This document shows positions 8,320 through 17,568 of a stretch of 64,000 nucleotides of DNA, piece after piece (positions within the stretch are counted from its first letter, which is position 1; the number at the start of each line of letters is the position of its first letter). A model generated the notes under the pieces. The model was not told the DNA's origin and searched no databases. It worked only from the letters and a program-made list of their open reading frames with translations. Location: positions 589,250 through 653,249 of the forward strand of contig JAUNHG010000001.1 of assembly GCA_030524035.1 (NCBI GenBank), read 5' to 3'. The stretch is from Kocuria sp. Its GTDB lineage: Bacteria; Actinomycetota; Actinomycetes; Actinomycetales; Micrococcaceae. The position numbers were made by a program, and so were the translations under genes.

Positions 8320-9609
8320 TTACGCAGTCTGAGGGTCGCCCGGGTGGCGTTGGGAGGTGCGCGTGGTGATGACGTCGAGTTCACCCCGGGACACCCGGAT
8401 GGTGAGGGGTTCATGGGGCCGGACATTGTCAGCGTCATGAACCACCGCACCGGCCTGGGTTGTCACCACGGCATACCCGCGCGACAGGGTTTCTTGTGGA
8501 GATAACGCCCTAACCCGGTGCTTCATCTGGGTGATGGTTTCTTGTTCGCGTTCAGTGCGGTGCAACATCGCACGCAACGTACGTTCTCTGAGCCGATCCA
8601 CGTCTTCTTCCCGAACCAAAATCATACCTTCGGGCTGGTGCAGAACTGGGCGGGACCTCACGGATTCCAAAGCGCTACGTTCTTGGTCTAGAAACTGTGA
8701 GATGGCCCGGTCCAGTACAACACGTGCTCTGGCCACGTTGGCTTTTTCTTCCAGCAAGTCCGGGACCACCCGCTTACCGGCGTCAGTGGGGGTGGAGGCA
8801 CGCAGATCCGCCACGTAATCCAACAAAGGCTGATCATTTTCGTGACCGATTGCCGAAACCACGGGGGTTTCAGCGGCAGCTACGGCGCGGATTAAGTGTT
8901 CGTCGCTGAAGGGCAGAAGGTCCTCAAAAGCGCCGCCACCCCGGGCGATGATGATCACGTCCACATGGGGGTCGGTATCAAGTTCTTCCAAAGCTGTGGT
9001 GACGGCGCGGACGGCGCTTGCGCCCTGAACCGCCACGTTACGGATCTCGAATTCCACCGCCGGCCACCGCAGCCGGGCGTTACGGACAACGTCCTTTTCC
9101 GCATCAGAGTTCCGACCGGTGATCAAACCCACCCGGTGTGGTAGGGAAGGCAGCGGTTTTTTGCGGTCAGAATCGAATAACCCTTCATCCGCTAGGGCGC
9201 GCCGGAGTCGTTCAATCCGCACCAGCAGGTCCCCAAGACCAACAGGCCGCACCCCCTGCCCGATCATGGAAAGACGCCCGGTTTTAGTCCAGAAATCGGG
9301 TTTGACCTGCGCCACCACACGCATCCCGCGTTCTAAGGGGGTGTCCATCTGCGCCATATCCCGGGCGAATACGGTGACCGGTACGGAGATTTCTTCTTCG
9401 ACATCCCGTAGGGTCAAGTAGGTCACGCGTGCGCGCTGGTTAAGTTCAACCACTTGCCCCTCAACCCAAGTGGGGTCACAGCGGGCAATATAGGCGTGCA
9501 GGTTTTCGGACAGCAGCCGCAGTGGCCAAGGGTTTTCCGGGGTGGTGAGCCCAGCACGTGGGGCGAGGGCGCGTTCCACAGTGGGCTGGCTGGAGTCGTC
9601 GGAACTCAT
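8320..9609 (-). CDS. xseA: Exodeoxyribonuclease VII large subunit
   Basis: The 429-residue protein has the XseA layout. An N-terminal OB-fold begins about residue 30 (WVEGQVVELNQRARVTYLTLRD). The catalytic domain follows, with the conserved VGLITGRNSDAEKDV, IIIARGGGAFEDLLPFSDEHLIRA and AIGHENDQPLLDYVADLRASTPTDA blocks. A coiled-coil region leads to the C-terminal SRGYAVV motif. It hydrolyses single-stranded DNA in both directions as part of ExoVII and contributes to repair. ATG 9609 is used rather than upstream in-frame codons because homology begins soon after it. It is divergent from the membrane gene at 9678. Confidence 0.94.
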   Translation of the reverse strand: MSSDDSSQPTVERALAPRAGLTTPENPWPLRLLSENLHAYIARCDPTWVEGQVVELNQRARVTYLTLRDVEEEISVPVTVFARDMAQMDTPLERGMRVVAQVKPDFWTKTGRLSMIGQGVRPVGLGDLLVRIERLRRALADEGLFDSDRKKPLPSLPHRVGLITGRNSDAEKDVVRNARLRWPAVEFEIRNVAVQGASAVRAVTTALEELDTDPHVDVIIIARGGGAFEDLLPFSDEHLIRAVAAAETPVVSAIGHENDQPLLDYVADLRASTPTDAGKRVVPDLLEEKANVARARVVLDRAISQFLDQERSALESVRSRPVLHQPEGMILVREEDVDRLRERTLRAMLHRTEREQETITQMKHRVRALSPQETLSRGYAVVTTQAGAVVHDADNVRPHEPLTIRVSRGELDVITTRTSQRHPGDPQTA

Positions 9610-9677
9610 AATCACATGCCTATCACTTTGGGCGGACACCGCAGCGATGATCCGCCGAGAAATCTTAGAATCTATTG

Positions 9678-10712
9678 ATGCACCACTGGCTCCTAACACC
9701 CGCCGGGAAAACCACCAAGCGGTCAGGGCGGCTGAGAACCGCCGTGGCCGGTGTGATGGCTCTGCTGGGTGCCGCCGCCATGGTGGCGGGTGTGACTTTG
9801 CAGTGGTTCCACGGCTCCGTGGTGGATCAAGAGGGATTCGCGAGGATTTCCCAGGAATTGGTCAATGACCCCTCCGTGAGGGATGAATTATTAGAAGCCA
9901 CTGTGGAGCAGGTGTCCAGCGCCATCCAAGGGCAGGACCTGGGTGGGGGGTTGGTGGGGGATATGGCGAAAAACTTTGCCGTCCAGCGCGTGACGGAATA
10001 CATCAGGGATTATGCGCAATCGCCACAGTACGTGGACGACTGGAACCAGGCGTTGTTAGGCACCCACGAACGCAACATTGCATCAGCCGGTACCTCACAG
10101 GGACCCAGTGCGGGAGCCCCAGAAAACCTTGAGCTGTACATCCAACCCATGGTTGATTCCGCTGAATCACGAGTGGAAGACGGAATATACGACCTCGTGG
10201 GAACCCGTGTCGAGTTGCCCATCGGTGGGCAGGAAGCTTTAGGTGGGAGTGACGGTGTTGTGGTGGTGCAGGGTTCTGCCACGGGTGGGGTATTTGACGC
10301 CGTGGTGGATGCGACCTCGTGTGCACCGCTACTGCTGTGGGGCGGTGGTGTTGTGGTGGTGTTATCCGTGTTTGTCGCCCGCCACCGGGAATGGGTGTTG
10401 GTTGGTGGCGGAGTGGGGTGCTCAGCGGCGGTGTTGGTGGCACGCGGAATCGCTGATGACGTGACTGCAAGGGTGCTGGCGTCCCCGGATGTTCAGGGCG
10501 TGGGGCGCGTGGTGGTAGACGGTGTGTTTCAGTTGTTACTGACTAGCATGGATGCTATGTCTGCGCCCTGGTTATGGGGTGGTGTGGGGGTTAGTGCGAC
10601 CGGGGTCATGATGGTCCTTGTTCGTCGATTGTGGAATTTTGGCGGGGGTGATGGCTGGTATGCGCCGTCACCCTATGGAATGGGCCAGAGGCGTCGTGTA
10701 GTCAACGCTTGA
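9678..10712 (+). CDS. Uncharacterised membrane protein upstream of ispH
   Basis: No named family is recognised. The 344-residue product has an N-terminal TM helix (about 23-45) and a large extracytoplasmic region that includes the [23 protein letters not shown] and [10 protein letters not shown] helices. It ends with a cluster of three or four Val/Gly-rich TM segments (about 220-325). The repeating FxxxxxxLVxDPxVRDxL style is reminiscent of actinobacterial integral membrane proteins with paired alpha-helical ectodomains. TAGAAT (9666-9671) sits 6 nt before ATG 9678, suggesting a leaderless mRNA. It ends 20 bp before ispH and may be co-transcribed. Confidence 0.7.
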   Translation: MHHWLLTPAGKTTKRSGRLRTAVAGVMALLGAAAMVAGVTLQWFHGSVVDQEGFARISQELVNDPSVRDELLEATVEQVSSAIQGQDLGGGLVGDMAKNFAVQRVTEYIRDYAQSPQYVDDWNQALLGTHERNIASAGTSQGPSAGAPENLELYIQPMVDSAESRVEDGIYDLVGTRVELPIGGQEALGGSDGVVVVQGSATGGVFDAVVDATSCAPLLLWGGGVVVVLSVFVARHREWVLVGGGVGCSAAVLVARGIADDVTARVLASPDVQGVGRVVVDGVFQLLLTSMDAMSAPWLWGGVGVSATGVMMVLVRRLWNFGGGDGWYAPSPYGMGQRRRVVNA

Positions 10713-10732
10713 GGGCCATTACGATGGAGTAC

Positions 10733-11815
10733 ATGTCCACGCCCGTTGCTCTTGCCATGCCAACTGTTCCTCGTGTGCGTCGCAGCCCCGAGGATGTTGC
10801 CGCTGCCGCACCTGTTGAGGGACCCAAAAAGGTTCTGCTTGCTTCCCCCCGGGGGTACTGCGCCGGTGTTGACCGTGCCGTGATCGCGGTGGAAAAAGCC
10901 TTGGAGCACTACGGCGCACCGGTGTATGTGCGTAAACAAATTGTGCATAACAAGCACGTGGTGGAAACCCTGGAAGATCGGGGCGCGGTATTCGTGGAGG
11001 AAGTTGACGAAGTCCCAGAGGGGGCTTTGTTGGTGTTTTCCGCTCACGGGGTGTCCCCAGCGGTGGTGCAGGCCGCGGCGGATAGGAACCTTGAAACCAT
11101 CGACGCCACGTGTCCGTTGGTGACCAAAGTGCACCGTGAAGCTGTGCGGTTTGCCAAGCGTGGTCAGCAGATTTTGCTGATTGGTCACGTGGGGCATGAA
11201 GAAGTTGAAGGCACCTTTGGTGAAGCACCTGACCAGACCATCATCGTCAATAGTCCGGAAGAAGCGGACACCATTGAGGTTGATGACCCCGACAACCTGG
11301 TGTGGTTGTCTCAAACCACGCTGAGCGTGGACGAGGCCCTGGAAACCGTGAGCCGATTGCGCAAAAGGTTCCCAAACTTGCAGGATCCGCCGTCGGATGA
11401 CATTTGCTACGCAACATCCAATCGCCAGGGGGCTATTAAGGAAATTGCTCCGCAGGCTGATTTGGTCATTGTGGTGGGGTCCGCGAATTCCTCCAATTCT
11501 GTGCGGCTTCAGGAAGTCGCCGCAGAGTATGGAGCGCAGCGCTCAGAGCGTGTGGATAACGCCCATCAAGTGGATGAAGCCTGGTTTGAAGGTGTTGCCA
11601 CGGTGGGTGTGACTTCCGGTGCTTCCGTACCAGAAATCCTGGTTCAGGATGTTCTGGGTTTGTTGGCGGATTACGGATACCAGGACATTGAGGAAGTTGT
11701 GACCGCTGAGGAAGACATTTTGTTTTCCCTGCCCAAGGAACTGCGCGCACGGTTAACGGCGGATGGTGATGCCGACCGGAACTTGGGCGGACGTGGGGCT
11801 CGGCCTCACCGTTAA
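10733..11815 (+). CDS. ispH: 4-hydroxy-3-methylbut-2-enyl diphosphate reductase
   Basis: The 360-residue protein has all IspH (LytB) landmarks: [14 protein letters not shown] with the first cluster cysteine, [32 protein letters not shown] with the second cysteine, [20 protein letters not shown] with the third cysteine, and [11 protein letters not shown]. It performs the last step of the non-mevalonate isoprenoid pathway with a [4Fe-4S] cluster. ATG 10733 follows TACGAT (10720-10725) by 7 nt, favouring leaderless initiation over ATG 10724. Its stop codon overlaps the rmuC stop on the opposite strand (TTAA). Confidence 0.95.
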   Translation: MSTPVALAMPTVPRVRRSPEDVAAAAPVEGPKKVLLASPRGYCAGVDRAVIAVEKALEHYGAPVYVRKQIVHNKHVVETLEDRGAVFVEEVDEVPEGALLVFSAHGVSPAVVQAAADRNLETIDATCPLVTKVHREAVRFAKRGQQILLIGHVGHEEVEGTFGEAPDQTIIVNSPEEADTIEVDDPDNLVWLSQTTLSVDEALETVSRLRKRFPNLQDPPSDDICYATSNRQGAIKEIAPQADLVIVVGSANSSNSVRLQEVAAEYGAQRSERVDNAHQVDEAWFEGVATVGVTSGASVPEILVQDVLGLLADYGYQDIEEVVTAEEDILFSLPKELRARLTADGDADRNLGGRGARPHR

Positions 11816-13017
11816 GGCTGGGCGTGGTGTGGGGCGTCGAGGAGTTCGGGTGCCGTGATGACTTTGGGCTGGGCGTCCACGGCCGCTACGTGCAGTCTGG
11901 GATCCTCTGTTGCGGTGAGATCCCAGGTGTTGAGCTTGCGGGCGGTGGGCAGCACCCTGCGCTCTAGGGAACCAACAAGTTCGTTGTACTGGTCCACACT
12001 GCGGCGCAGCGACCCACCCATTTTGCTGAGGTGACTGCCGACGCTGCCCAGGCGGTCGTACAGTTCGCGGGATAATTGGAGCAACTGCGTAGCGTCGTGC
12101 GTCAGTGATTCTTGCCGCCAAGAAAACGCCACGGCCTTTAACGACGCCAAGAGGGATACCGGGGCCACCAGGGCCACATTCCGGGCGGCGGCGTAATCCA
12201 GGAGCGTGGGATCAGCCTCTAGCGCGGCAGCCAGTGCGGATTCTAAGGGGATGAAGCACAGCACCAGATCCGGGGAGTGACCCAGGGCTTCCCAATACTT
12301 TTTCTTGCCCAGGTCATCCACATGGGCGCGGACGGCTTTGGCGTGGGCTGCCAGGTGTGCAGACTGATCCCGTGCAGCTGCGGACGGCGTTGATTCCGCG
12401 TTTGCGTGCGCTGAGGAACCGCCTTGTTGTGCTTGTAAATATGCAGATAACGGTGCTTTAGCATCCAGCACGATGGTGCGTTCTCCTGGTAAATGCACCA
12501 CCATGTCCGGGCGAAGGGTGGCTTCTTTGCCTTGAACCTGCACCTGTTCGGCAAAGTCCACGTGAGCGACCATCCCGGCAGCTTCCACCACGCGGCGTAA
12601 CTGTATTTCTCCCCAGGTGCCGCGCGCCGAATTAGAACGTAAAGCCCCTTCCAAAGCCACTGTGATTCGTTGCAAGTCTCGGTCTGTTTCCTGGGCGGTA
12701 TGGAGGGCACGGGAAACATCGCCAAACTGTTGAGCACGATCGCGTTCCAGGCGGTTGACGTTGTCGTGCATTTGCCGCATGCGCTCAGCCAGTGGGGCTA
12801 ATGCCTGCAGGACGTCGATGTCCTGATCTGAGCGCTCCTGGTATTCCTGGATGCGTTCGGCTTGGATGCGGGCGGCTTCTACGGCTGCTGCACGGTCCCT
12901 TTCCAGGGTGGTGGCTTTGCGGTTACCCAGTACCCAGCCCACAGCCACGCCAGCCAGGAGGCCAACAAGGAGCAGGGCCAGGGGAAGGACGAACAGTGTG
13001 GTGGTTGAGCTCTGCAT
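11812..13017 (-). CDS. rmuC: RmuC-family DNA recombination protein
   Basis: The 401-residue protein begins with one membrane helix (about 8-30), continues as a coiled coil, and then has the RmuC nuclease-like domain: [46 protein letters not shown], and [40 protein letters not shown]. The conserved D in RPDMVV and D-x-K in LDAKAP fit a PD-(D/E)XK core. RmuC is proposed to limit inversions at short repeats. Convergent with ispH, with overlapping stop codons. Confidence 0.92.
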   Translation of the reverse strand: MQSSTTTLFVLPLALLLVGLLAGVAVGWVLGNRKATTLERDRAAAVEAARIQAERIQEYQERSDQDIDVLQALAPLAERMRQMHDNVNRLERDRAQQFGDVSRALHTAQETDRDLQRITVALEGALRSNSARGTWGEIQLRRVVEAAGMVAHVDFAEQVQVQGKEATLRPDMVVHLPGERTIVLDAKAPLSAYLQAQQGGSSAHANAESTPSAAARDQSAHLAAHAKAVRAHVDDLGKKKYWEALGHSPDLVLCFIPLESALAAALEADPTLLDYAAARNVALVAPVSLLASLKAVAFSWRQESLTHDATQLLQLSRELYDRLGSVGSHLSKMGGSLRRSVDQYNELVGSLERRVLPTARKLNTWDLTATEDPRLHVAAVDAQPKVITAPELLDAPHHAQP

Positions 13018-13064
13018 GTGACGAGGGTGCCAGCGAGTTCCGACAACACAAGGGGCGCTGAGGT

Positions 13065-13679
13065 TTAAAGCCACCCGTTGTTCTGTGCTGTCAGGGCAGC
13101 TTCCGCCCGGTTGGTGGCGTGAACCTTGCCAATTGCCGACGATAAGTGGTTGCGCACGGTTCCCGGGGACAACCGCAGTTCCATCGCTAGGTCTTTAATT
13201 GAGCGCCCACTCAGGGCCGCGCGGAGCACATCTTTTTCACGCTCAGTCAAAGGGTTATTGCCGGTGATCAGGGACTCTTGGGCCAAAGCGGGGTCGATGA
13301 CGCGGCGTCCTGCGTGGACTGCCCTCACCGCCTGAGCCAGTTCAACTGCGGGGGTATCTTTCACTACAAAACCACTGACGCCTGCGTCCAAGGCTTTGCG
13401 CAGGTAGCCGGGGCGGCCAAAGGTGGTGACCACCAGGCAACGGCACGCCAACCCAGCATCACGGATCGCGCGTGCTGCATCAATCCCATTGCACTCTGGC
13501 ATATCAATATCCAGGAGCGCTACGTCCACTCGGTGATCACGGGCTAGTGCGGGCACGTCACGGCCCGTCCCGGTATGGGCTACAACCATCAGATCATCTT
13601 CTAACGACAACAAAGCGTCTAGGGCCCCACGGACTAGCGCTTGGTCGTCGGCCAACAACAAACGGATGGGTTGGGTCAC
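13065..13679 (-). CDS. NarL/DesR-like response regulator
   Basis: The 204-residue regulator has a receiver domain (RLLLADDQALVRGAL; phosphoacceptor Asp in VALLDIDMPECNG; switch Lys in GFVVKDT). A LuxR-type HTH follows (LTEREKDVLRAALSG, SIKDLAMELRLSPGTVRNHL). GTG 13679 overlaps the kinase stop as GTGA, so it is translated together with the sensor. It probably controls the linked ABC transporter operon and is the last gene of the four-gene set 16345-13065. Confidence 0.92.
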   Translation of the reverse strand: MTQPIRLLLADDQALVRGALDALLSLEDDLMVVAHTGTGRDVPALARDHRVDVALLDIDMPECNGIDAARAIRDAGLACRCLVVTTFGRPGYLRKALDAGVSGFVVKDTPAVELAQAVRAVHAGRRVIDPALAQESLITGNNPLTEREKDVLRAALSGRSIKDLAMELRLSPGTVRNHLSSAIGKVHATNRAEAALTAQNNGWL

Positions 13680-14800
13680 GGCAGCAATACCTCCAAGCGG
13701 GTTCCGGGTTGGGGGGAGTCCGGGGTCACTGGTGTGATGTTGAGGGTGCCGCCAGCTTCTGTGACTCGTGCGGTCATGCCGTTGATCCCGTGCCCGGGGG
13801 TGTAGGGGCTGGAGATACCCACACCGTCGTCGGTGACCACCAAGTGGCCGGGCCCGGCTTCCACTACACACTGTGTGGCTTGGGAATGGCGGATCACGTT
13901 GGTGACCGCTTCGCGTAAACACCAGGCCAACAAGGGTTTGTGATGATCCGGGATATCGATTGCTGGGGGTGGTAGTTTCGCGTCAATACGTGCTGCCCGC
14001 AGCGCGGTTCTGGCGGAGGCAAGTTGAGCGGACCATTCGGGAGTGCGTAACTGCCCCACGGTGGCCCGGACTTCCCGCAGGGATTCGCGCGAAAGGACCA
14101 GAATGTCGTCGAGTTCTGTTGCAGCGCGCTGCGGGTCACGGTGCAGGATTTTCCTGGCGAGTTCAGTTTTAAGGGTGATCACAGTCAAGGAATGCCCTAA
14201 CAGATCATGGACATCACGCCCAATGCTTTCGCGTTGCCGCGCCAGGTCAAGATCACGCGCCATGGTTGTTGCCCGGTGCTCACGGTCCAGTAGCGCGCTG
14301 ATGCCCATCATCAAAAACCCGGATAACACCATTGTGGGTGGCACCCAGTGGGTGAGGGGAGCGCCTAGTTGCCAGGCCACAAGAATGAACAGCACCACCA
14401 GGGGGAGCACACACAGCAGGGCCAGGCGTGGGGTGAGTTTGAAAGCCAGTGTCGCCACCAAAAAAGGGCCAAGTGCCATGGTGTTGCCACCTATCACGGG
14501 AATCATGGGGAGCAACAGTAGGCTCAAAGTAACTAGCCACATGAAGGCATTGCCTGTTGGTCCCCAGGAAGCAAAGGGCTGGGTCCACCACCAGGAGGCG
14601 GCGTAAACCACCGCAAATCCCACTAGCGCGGCGATCCCTAACACCCTGGTTTCGATCGCAGCATCTGACGTCACCATGAGTATGGCTGGGTAGGCCAGGA
14701 AGACCAGCCAAATGGAGGGGTACCCGATGTTCGTCAGGACGTCGTTATCAGGGTGCTTATTCGTGTCGGCTGGCTGCGCAGGGTGCAAGGGAAACATCAT
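13676..14800 (-). CDS. DesK-like sensor histidine kinase
   Basis: The 374-residue kinase has five or so TM helices in its N-terminal half (about 25-175). It is followed by a HisKA_3 dimerisation domain with phospho-His in ESIGRDVHDLLGHSLTVITLK and a short HATPase_c domain ending in GHGINGMTARVTEAGG. This design matches the DesK/YvfT group, which often senses membrane or drug stress. ATG 14800 overlaps the permease stop as ATGA. Partner regulator is the gene immediately downstream. Confidence 0.9.
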   Translation of the reverse strand: MMFPLHPAQPADTNKHPDNDVLTNIGYPSIWLVFLAYPAILMVTSDAAIETRVLGIAALVGFAVVYAASWWWTQPFASWGPTGNAFMWLVTLSLLLLPMIPVIGGNTMALGPFLVATLAFKLTPRLALLCVLPLVVLFILVAWQLGAPLTHWVPPTMVLSGFLMMGISALLDREHRATTMARDLDLARQRESIGRDVHDLLGHSLTVITLKTELARKILHRDPQRAATELDDILVLSRESLREVRATVGQLRTPEWSAQLASARTALRAARIDAKLPPPAIDIPDHHKPLLAWCLREAVTNVIRHSQATQCVVEAGPGHLVVTDDGVGISSPYTPGHGINGMTARVTEAGGTLNITPVTPDSPQPGTRLEVLLP

Positions 14801-15552
14801 GATCGTTGAGTTCCGCGGCGTGCCGCCAGAACGGTGATGACGGCGAAAATCATGGCCCATGCCACCACGTTAACGATCAACTGCCCCAGGCTGTCAGTGG
14901 TGGCCGACCCGTTCAGCGCTCCTTCCATGTGGGGCCATGCAGCCAGCCCGCGGATTCCGTATAGAGGAGTGAACTTGGCGATTTCTAGCATGGTGTCGGA
15001 AAGCGGCATGAACATATTGCCGAAGAACGCCAACACCACCAGTAGACCGCTGGCTGCGCTCACGGCACCTTCCGTGCGGAACATGAGCCCAAAGAACACC
15101 CCGTACAGAGCAAAAATTGAGGATAGGCCCACGATGATCATGGCGGTGGTCCACCAGGTGCCGGTGGAACCCATGTGCGCGCCCGTGGCGGCGGCTACCA
15201 CGAACACTAGGATCACGGGCATAGCGGCAATAGTGCAGGCCACCAGGACTTTAGCGACCACGTACTGCCAGCGCCGCATGGGGGTCAGGGCCAGTAGCCG
15301 TCCCCACCCCCGGGAGCGTTCCACGGCGGCTGAACCAGCGATGGAGGTGGTGGCGATCACCGCGCCGTAGGTTGCCATGCCAACAGCGATGCTTCCGGCA
15401 ACGTTGCCGTGGCCTGCTGGTAAGTCAGAAAATTCGCTGTTGATGCCAAACATCCAGTACAGCGCCGTGGGCAGAACCACCACAAAGAAGAGGGGTTCCA
15501 CCATGCGGATTTGCCGCCGGAAATCGTGGGCTGCGTAGTGCAAAGTTCTCAT
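14797..15552 (-). CDS. ABC-2 type exporter permease
   Basis: The 251-residue membrane subunit has six predicted helices. It contains the ABC-2 motif RSRGWGRLLALTPMRRWQYVVAKVL in the first cytoplasmic loop, and GNMFMPLSDTMLEIAKFTPLYGI near the fourth to fifth helices. It pairs with the ATPase ending 7 bp upstream (15560). Such two-gene exporters next to DesK/DesR pairs commonly handle antimicrobials or lipids; the actual cargo is unknown. Confidence 0.9.
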   Translation of the reverse strand: MRTLHYAAHDFRRQIRMVEPLFFVVVLPTALYWMFGINSEFSDLPAGHGNVAGSIAVGMATYGAVIATTSIAGSAAVERSRGWGRLLALTPMRRWQYVVAKVLVACTIAAMPVILVFVVAAATGAHMGSTGTWWTTAMIIVGLSSIFALYGVFFGLMFRTEGAVSAASGLLVVLAFFGNMFMPLSDTMLEIAKFTPLYGIRGLAAWPHMEGALNGSATTDSLGQLIVNVVAWAMIFAVITVLAARRGTQRS

Positions 15553-15559
15553 GGCCGTT

Positions 15560-16345
15560 TCACTCCTTGCCGGTGGGCTGAGGGTTGAGGCGTTGGGTCA
15601 GGTTCACAAAGGCCTCTTCTAAAGGGATATGGGTGTTCGGTGTAGCGGTGTTGCGTAGTTCTTCTGTGGTGCCATCGGCGATCAGGCGGCCTTGGGCGAT
15701 CATCACTATCCGGTGGGCAAACTGTTCTGCTTCGTCCAAGTAGTGCGTGGTGAATACGACGGTGCGTCCCCGTTCTACTTCCGCACGCATCGTGGCCCAA
15801 AAGTCCCGGCGGGTGTTGACGTCCATGCCAGCGGTGGGTTCGTCCAGGATCAGCAGGTCAGGTTCACTGAGGAGAGCTAACGCGAAACGCAGGCGTTGTT
15901 GTTCGCCGCCTGAGCACATGGCGACTTTGCGGGAGGCGAATCCTGTGGCTCCGGCGCGGTCTAAAGCTTCGTTCACCGGCAGGTGGTGGGGCAGTTGGGA
16001 GGCGATGATCGATACCGTTTCCCGCACGGAGAGGTCGCTGAGAAGCCCCCCGGATTGTAGGAGCGCGGAAACTTTGCCGCGTGTGACTGCTTCTTGTGGT
16101 GTTTTGCCGTACACCTTGCACGTACCAGAGGTGGGGGAGGTGAAGCCCAACACGATGTCCAGGGTGGTGGTTTTTCCTGCGCCATTGGGGCCCAGGAAGG
16201 CCACGATTTCCCCGGAGTTGATGGTCAGGGTGATGCCGTTGACGGCGTGGACTGTGCTGTGGCGTGTGGTGAAGGTTTTGTGGAGGTTGGTTAGTTGGAT
16301 GGCTGGTGGTTCCGATGTGGGTGGGGGAGTGGGTGCGTTGTTCAT
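15560..16345 (-). CDS. ABC-2 type exporter ATP-binding protein
   Basis: The 261-residue ATPase has Walker A GPNGAGKTTT, a Q-loop in SALLQSGGLLSDLSV, a signature that reads CSGGEQQR instead of the usual LSGGQ-type, Walker B LLILDEPTAGMD, and H-loop TTHYLDEAEQ. This is the DrrA/CcmA-like class that drives ABC-2 exporters. It is the first gene of a compact minus-strand operon with permease, sensor kinase and regulator. The N-terminus is Pro/Thr-rich. Confidence 0.93.
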   Translation of the reverse strand: MNNAPTPPPTSEPPAIQLTNLHKTFTTRHSTVHAVNGITLTINSGEIVAFLGPNGAGKTTTLDIVLGFTSPTSGTCKVYGKTPQEAVTRGKVSALLQSGGLLSDLSVRETVSIIASQLPHHLPVNEALDRAGATGFASRKVAMCSGGEQQRLRFALALLSEPDLLILDEPTAGMDVNTRRDFWATMRAEVERGRTVVFTTHYLDEAEQFAHRIVMIAQGRLIADGTTEELRNTATPNTHIPLEEAFVNLTQRLNPQPTGKE

Positions 16346-16470
16346 GGTTCCAGGATTCGTTGACCTGGAGTTGGGCGGACCTGCCGGTTGTCATGATTTA
16401 TCCGTGACATATGGCATGGGTGTTTGGGGGCTATGTGGCGGCTTGGTTCTGCCCGGTAGACTCAGGCCCC

Positions 16471-17568
16471 GTGGCTTTAACTATTGGAATCGTGGGACTG
16501 CCCAACGTTGGCAAGTCAACTCTCTTCAACGCGCTGACCCGTAACACCGTGCTGGCTGCGAATTACCCGTTCGCCACCATTGAGCCCAACGTTGGGGTGG
16601 TGAATCTGCCGGATGAACGGTTGGGACGGTTGGCGTCCATGTTTGGGTCCGAGCGTGAGGTTCCGGCCACGGTGTCCTTTGTGGACATCGCGGGCATTGT
16701 GAAGGGTGCTTCCGAGGGGGAGGGGCTGGGTAACCAGTTCCTGGCCAATATTCGGGAAGCGGACGCGATTGCCCAGGTGGTGCGGGCCTTTGAGGATTCG
16801 GACGTCGTGCACGTGGATGGTCGGGTGAATCCGCCCTCCGATATTGAAACGATTAACACTGAGTTGATTTTGGCGGATATGCAGACGTTGGATAATGCGA
16901 TTCCGCGTTTGGAAAAGCAGGCCAAGATTAAGAAAGCTGACCCTGTTAAGTTAGCGGCGTATCGGGCGGCTGCGGAGGTCCTGGGTCAAGGGCACACTGT
17001 TTTTTCCCGCGCTGACCAGTTGGATATGGAGCAGTTGCGGGATTTAACGCTGTTATCCGCCAAACCGTTCATCTTTGTGTTTAATGCGGACGATGCGGTA
17101 TTAGGGTCACCGGAAAAACAGGCTGAGCTTGCGGCGTTGGTGGCACCCGCCGAATGCGTGTTCTTGGACGCCAAATTGGAATCCGAATTGGTGGAATTGT
17201 CGGAGGAGGAAGCCCGGGAAATGCTGGAAATGTCTGGCCAGGAAGAATCTGGGTTGGACAAACTGGCGCGTGTGGGGTTCTCCACCCTGGGGTTACAGAC
17301 TTACCTGACCGCTGGCCCCAAAGAATCCCGGGCGTGGACCGTGCGTCAAGGAGCCACCGCACCCCAGGCGGCGGGGGTGATCCACACGGACTTTGAACGA
17401 GGCTTTATTAAAGCCGAAGTCGTGTCCTTTGACGACCTCATGGCAGCAGGGTCCATGGTCGACGCCAAAGCAGCGGGCAAAGTACGCATGGAAGGTAAGG
17501 ACTACATCATGCGCGACGGTGACGTGGTGGAGTTTAGGACAGGGCTAACGTCTGGAGGTAAGAAGTGA
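16471..17568 (+). CDS. ychF: Redox-regulated ATPase YchF (OBG family)
   Basis: The 365-residue protein shows the YchF G-domain: GIVGLPNVGKSTLFNALT, YPFATIEPNVGVV, DIAGIVKGASEGEGLGNQFLANIREADAI, and a variant FVFNADD in place of NKxD, typical of ATP-preferring YchF. The C-terminal TGS domain has KESRAWTVRQGATAPQAAGVIHTDFERGFIKAEVV. It associates with ribosomes. GTG 16471 follows TAGACT (16457-16462) by 8 nt (probable leaderless). Its TGA overlaps the GTG of the next gene, which appears to be accessory. Confidence 0.95.
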   Translation: MALTIGIVGLPNVGKSTLFNALTRNTVLAANYPFATIEPNVGVVNLPDERLGRLASMFGSEREVPATVSFVDIAGIVKGASEGEGLGNQFLANIREADAIAQVVRAFEDSDVVHVDGRVNPPSDIETINTELILADMQTLDNAIPRLEKQAKIKKADPVKLAAYRAAAEVLGQGHTVFSRADQLDMEQLRDLTLLSAKPFIFVFNADDAVLGSPEKQAELAALVAPAECVFLDAKLESELVELSEEEAREMLEMSGQEESGLDKLARVGFSTLGLQTYLTAGPKESRAWTVRQGATAPQAAGVIHTDFERGFIKAEVVSFDDLMAAGSMVDAKAAGKVRMEGKDYIMRDGDVVEFRTGLTSGGKK

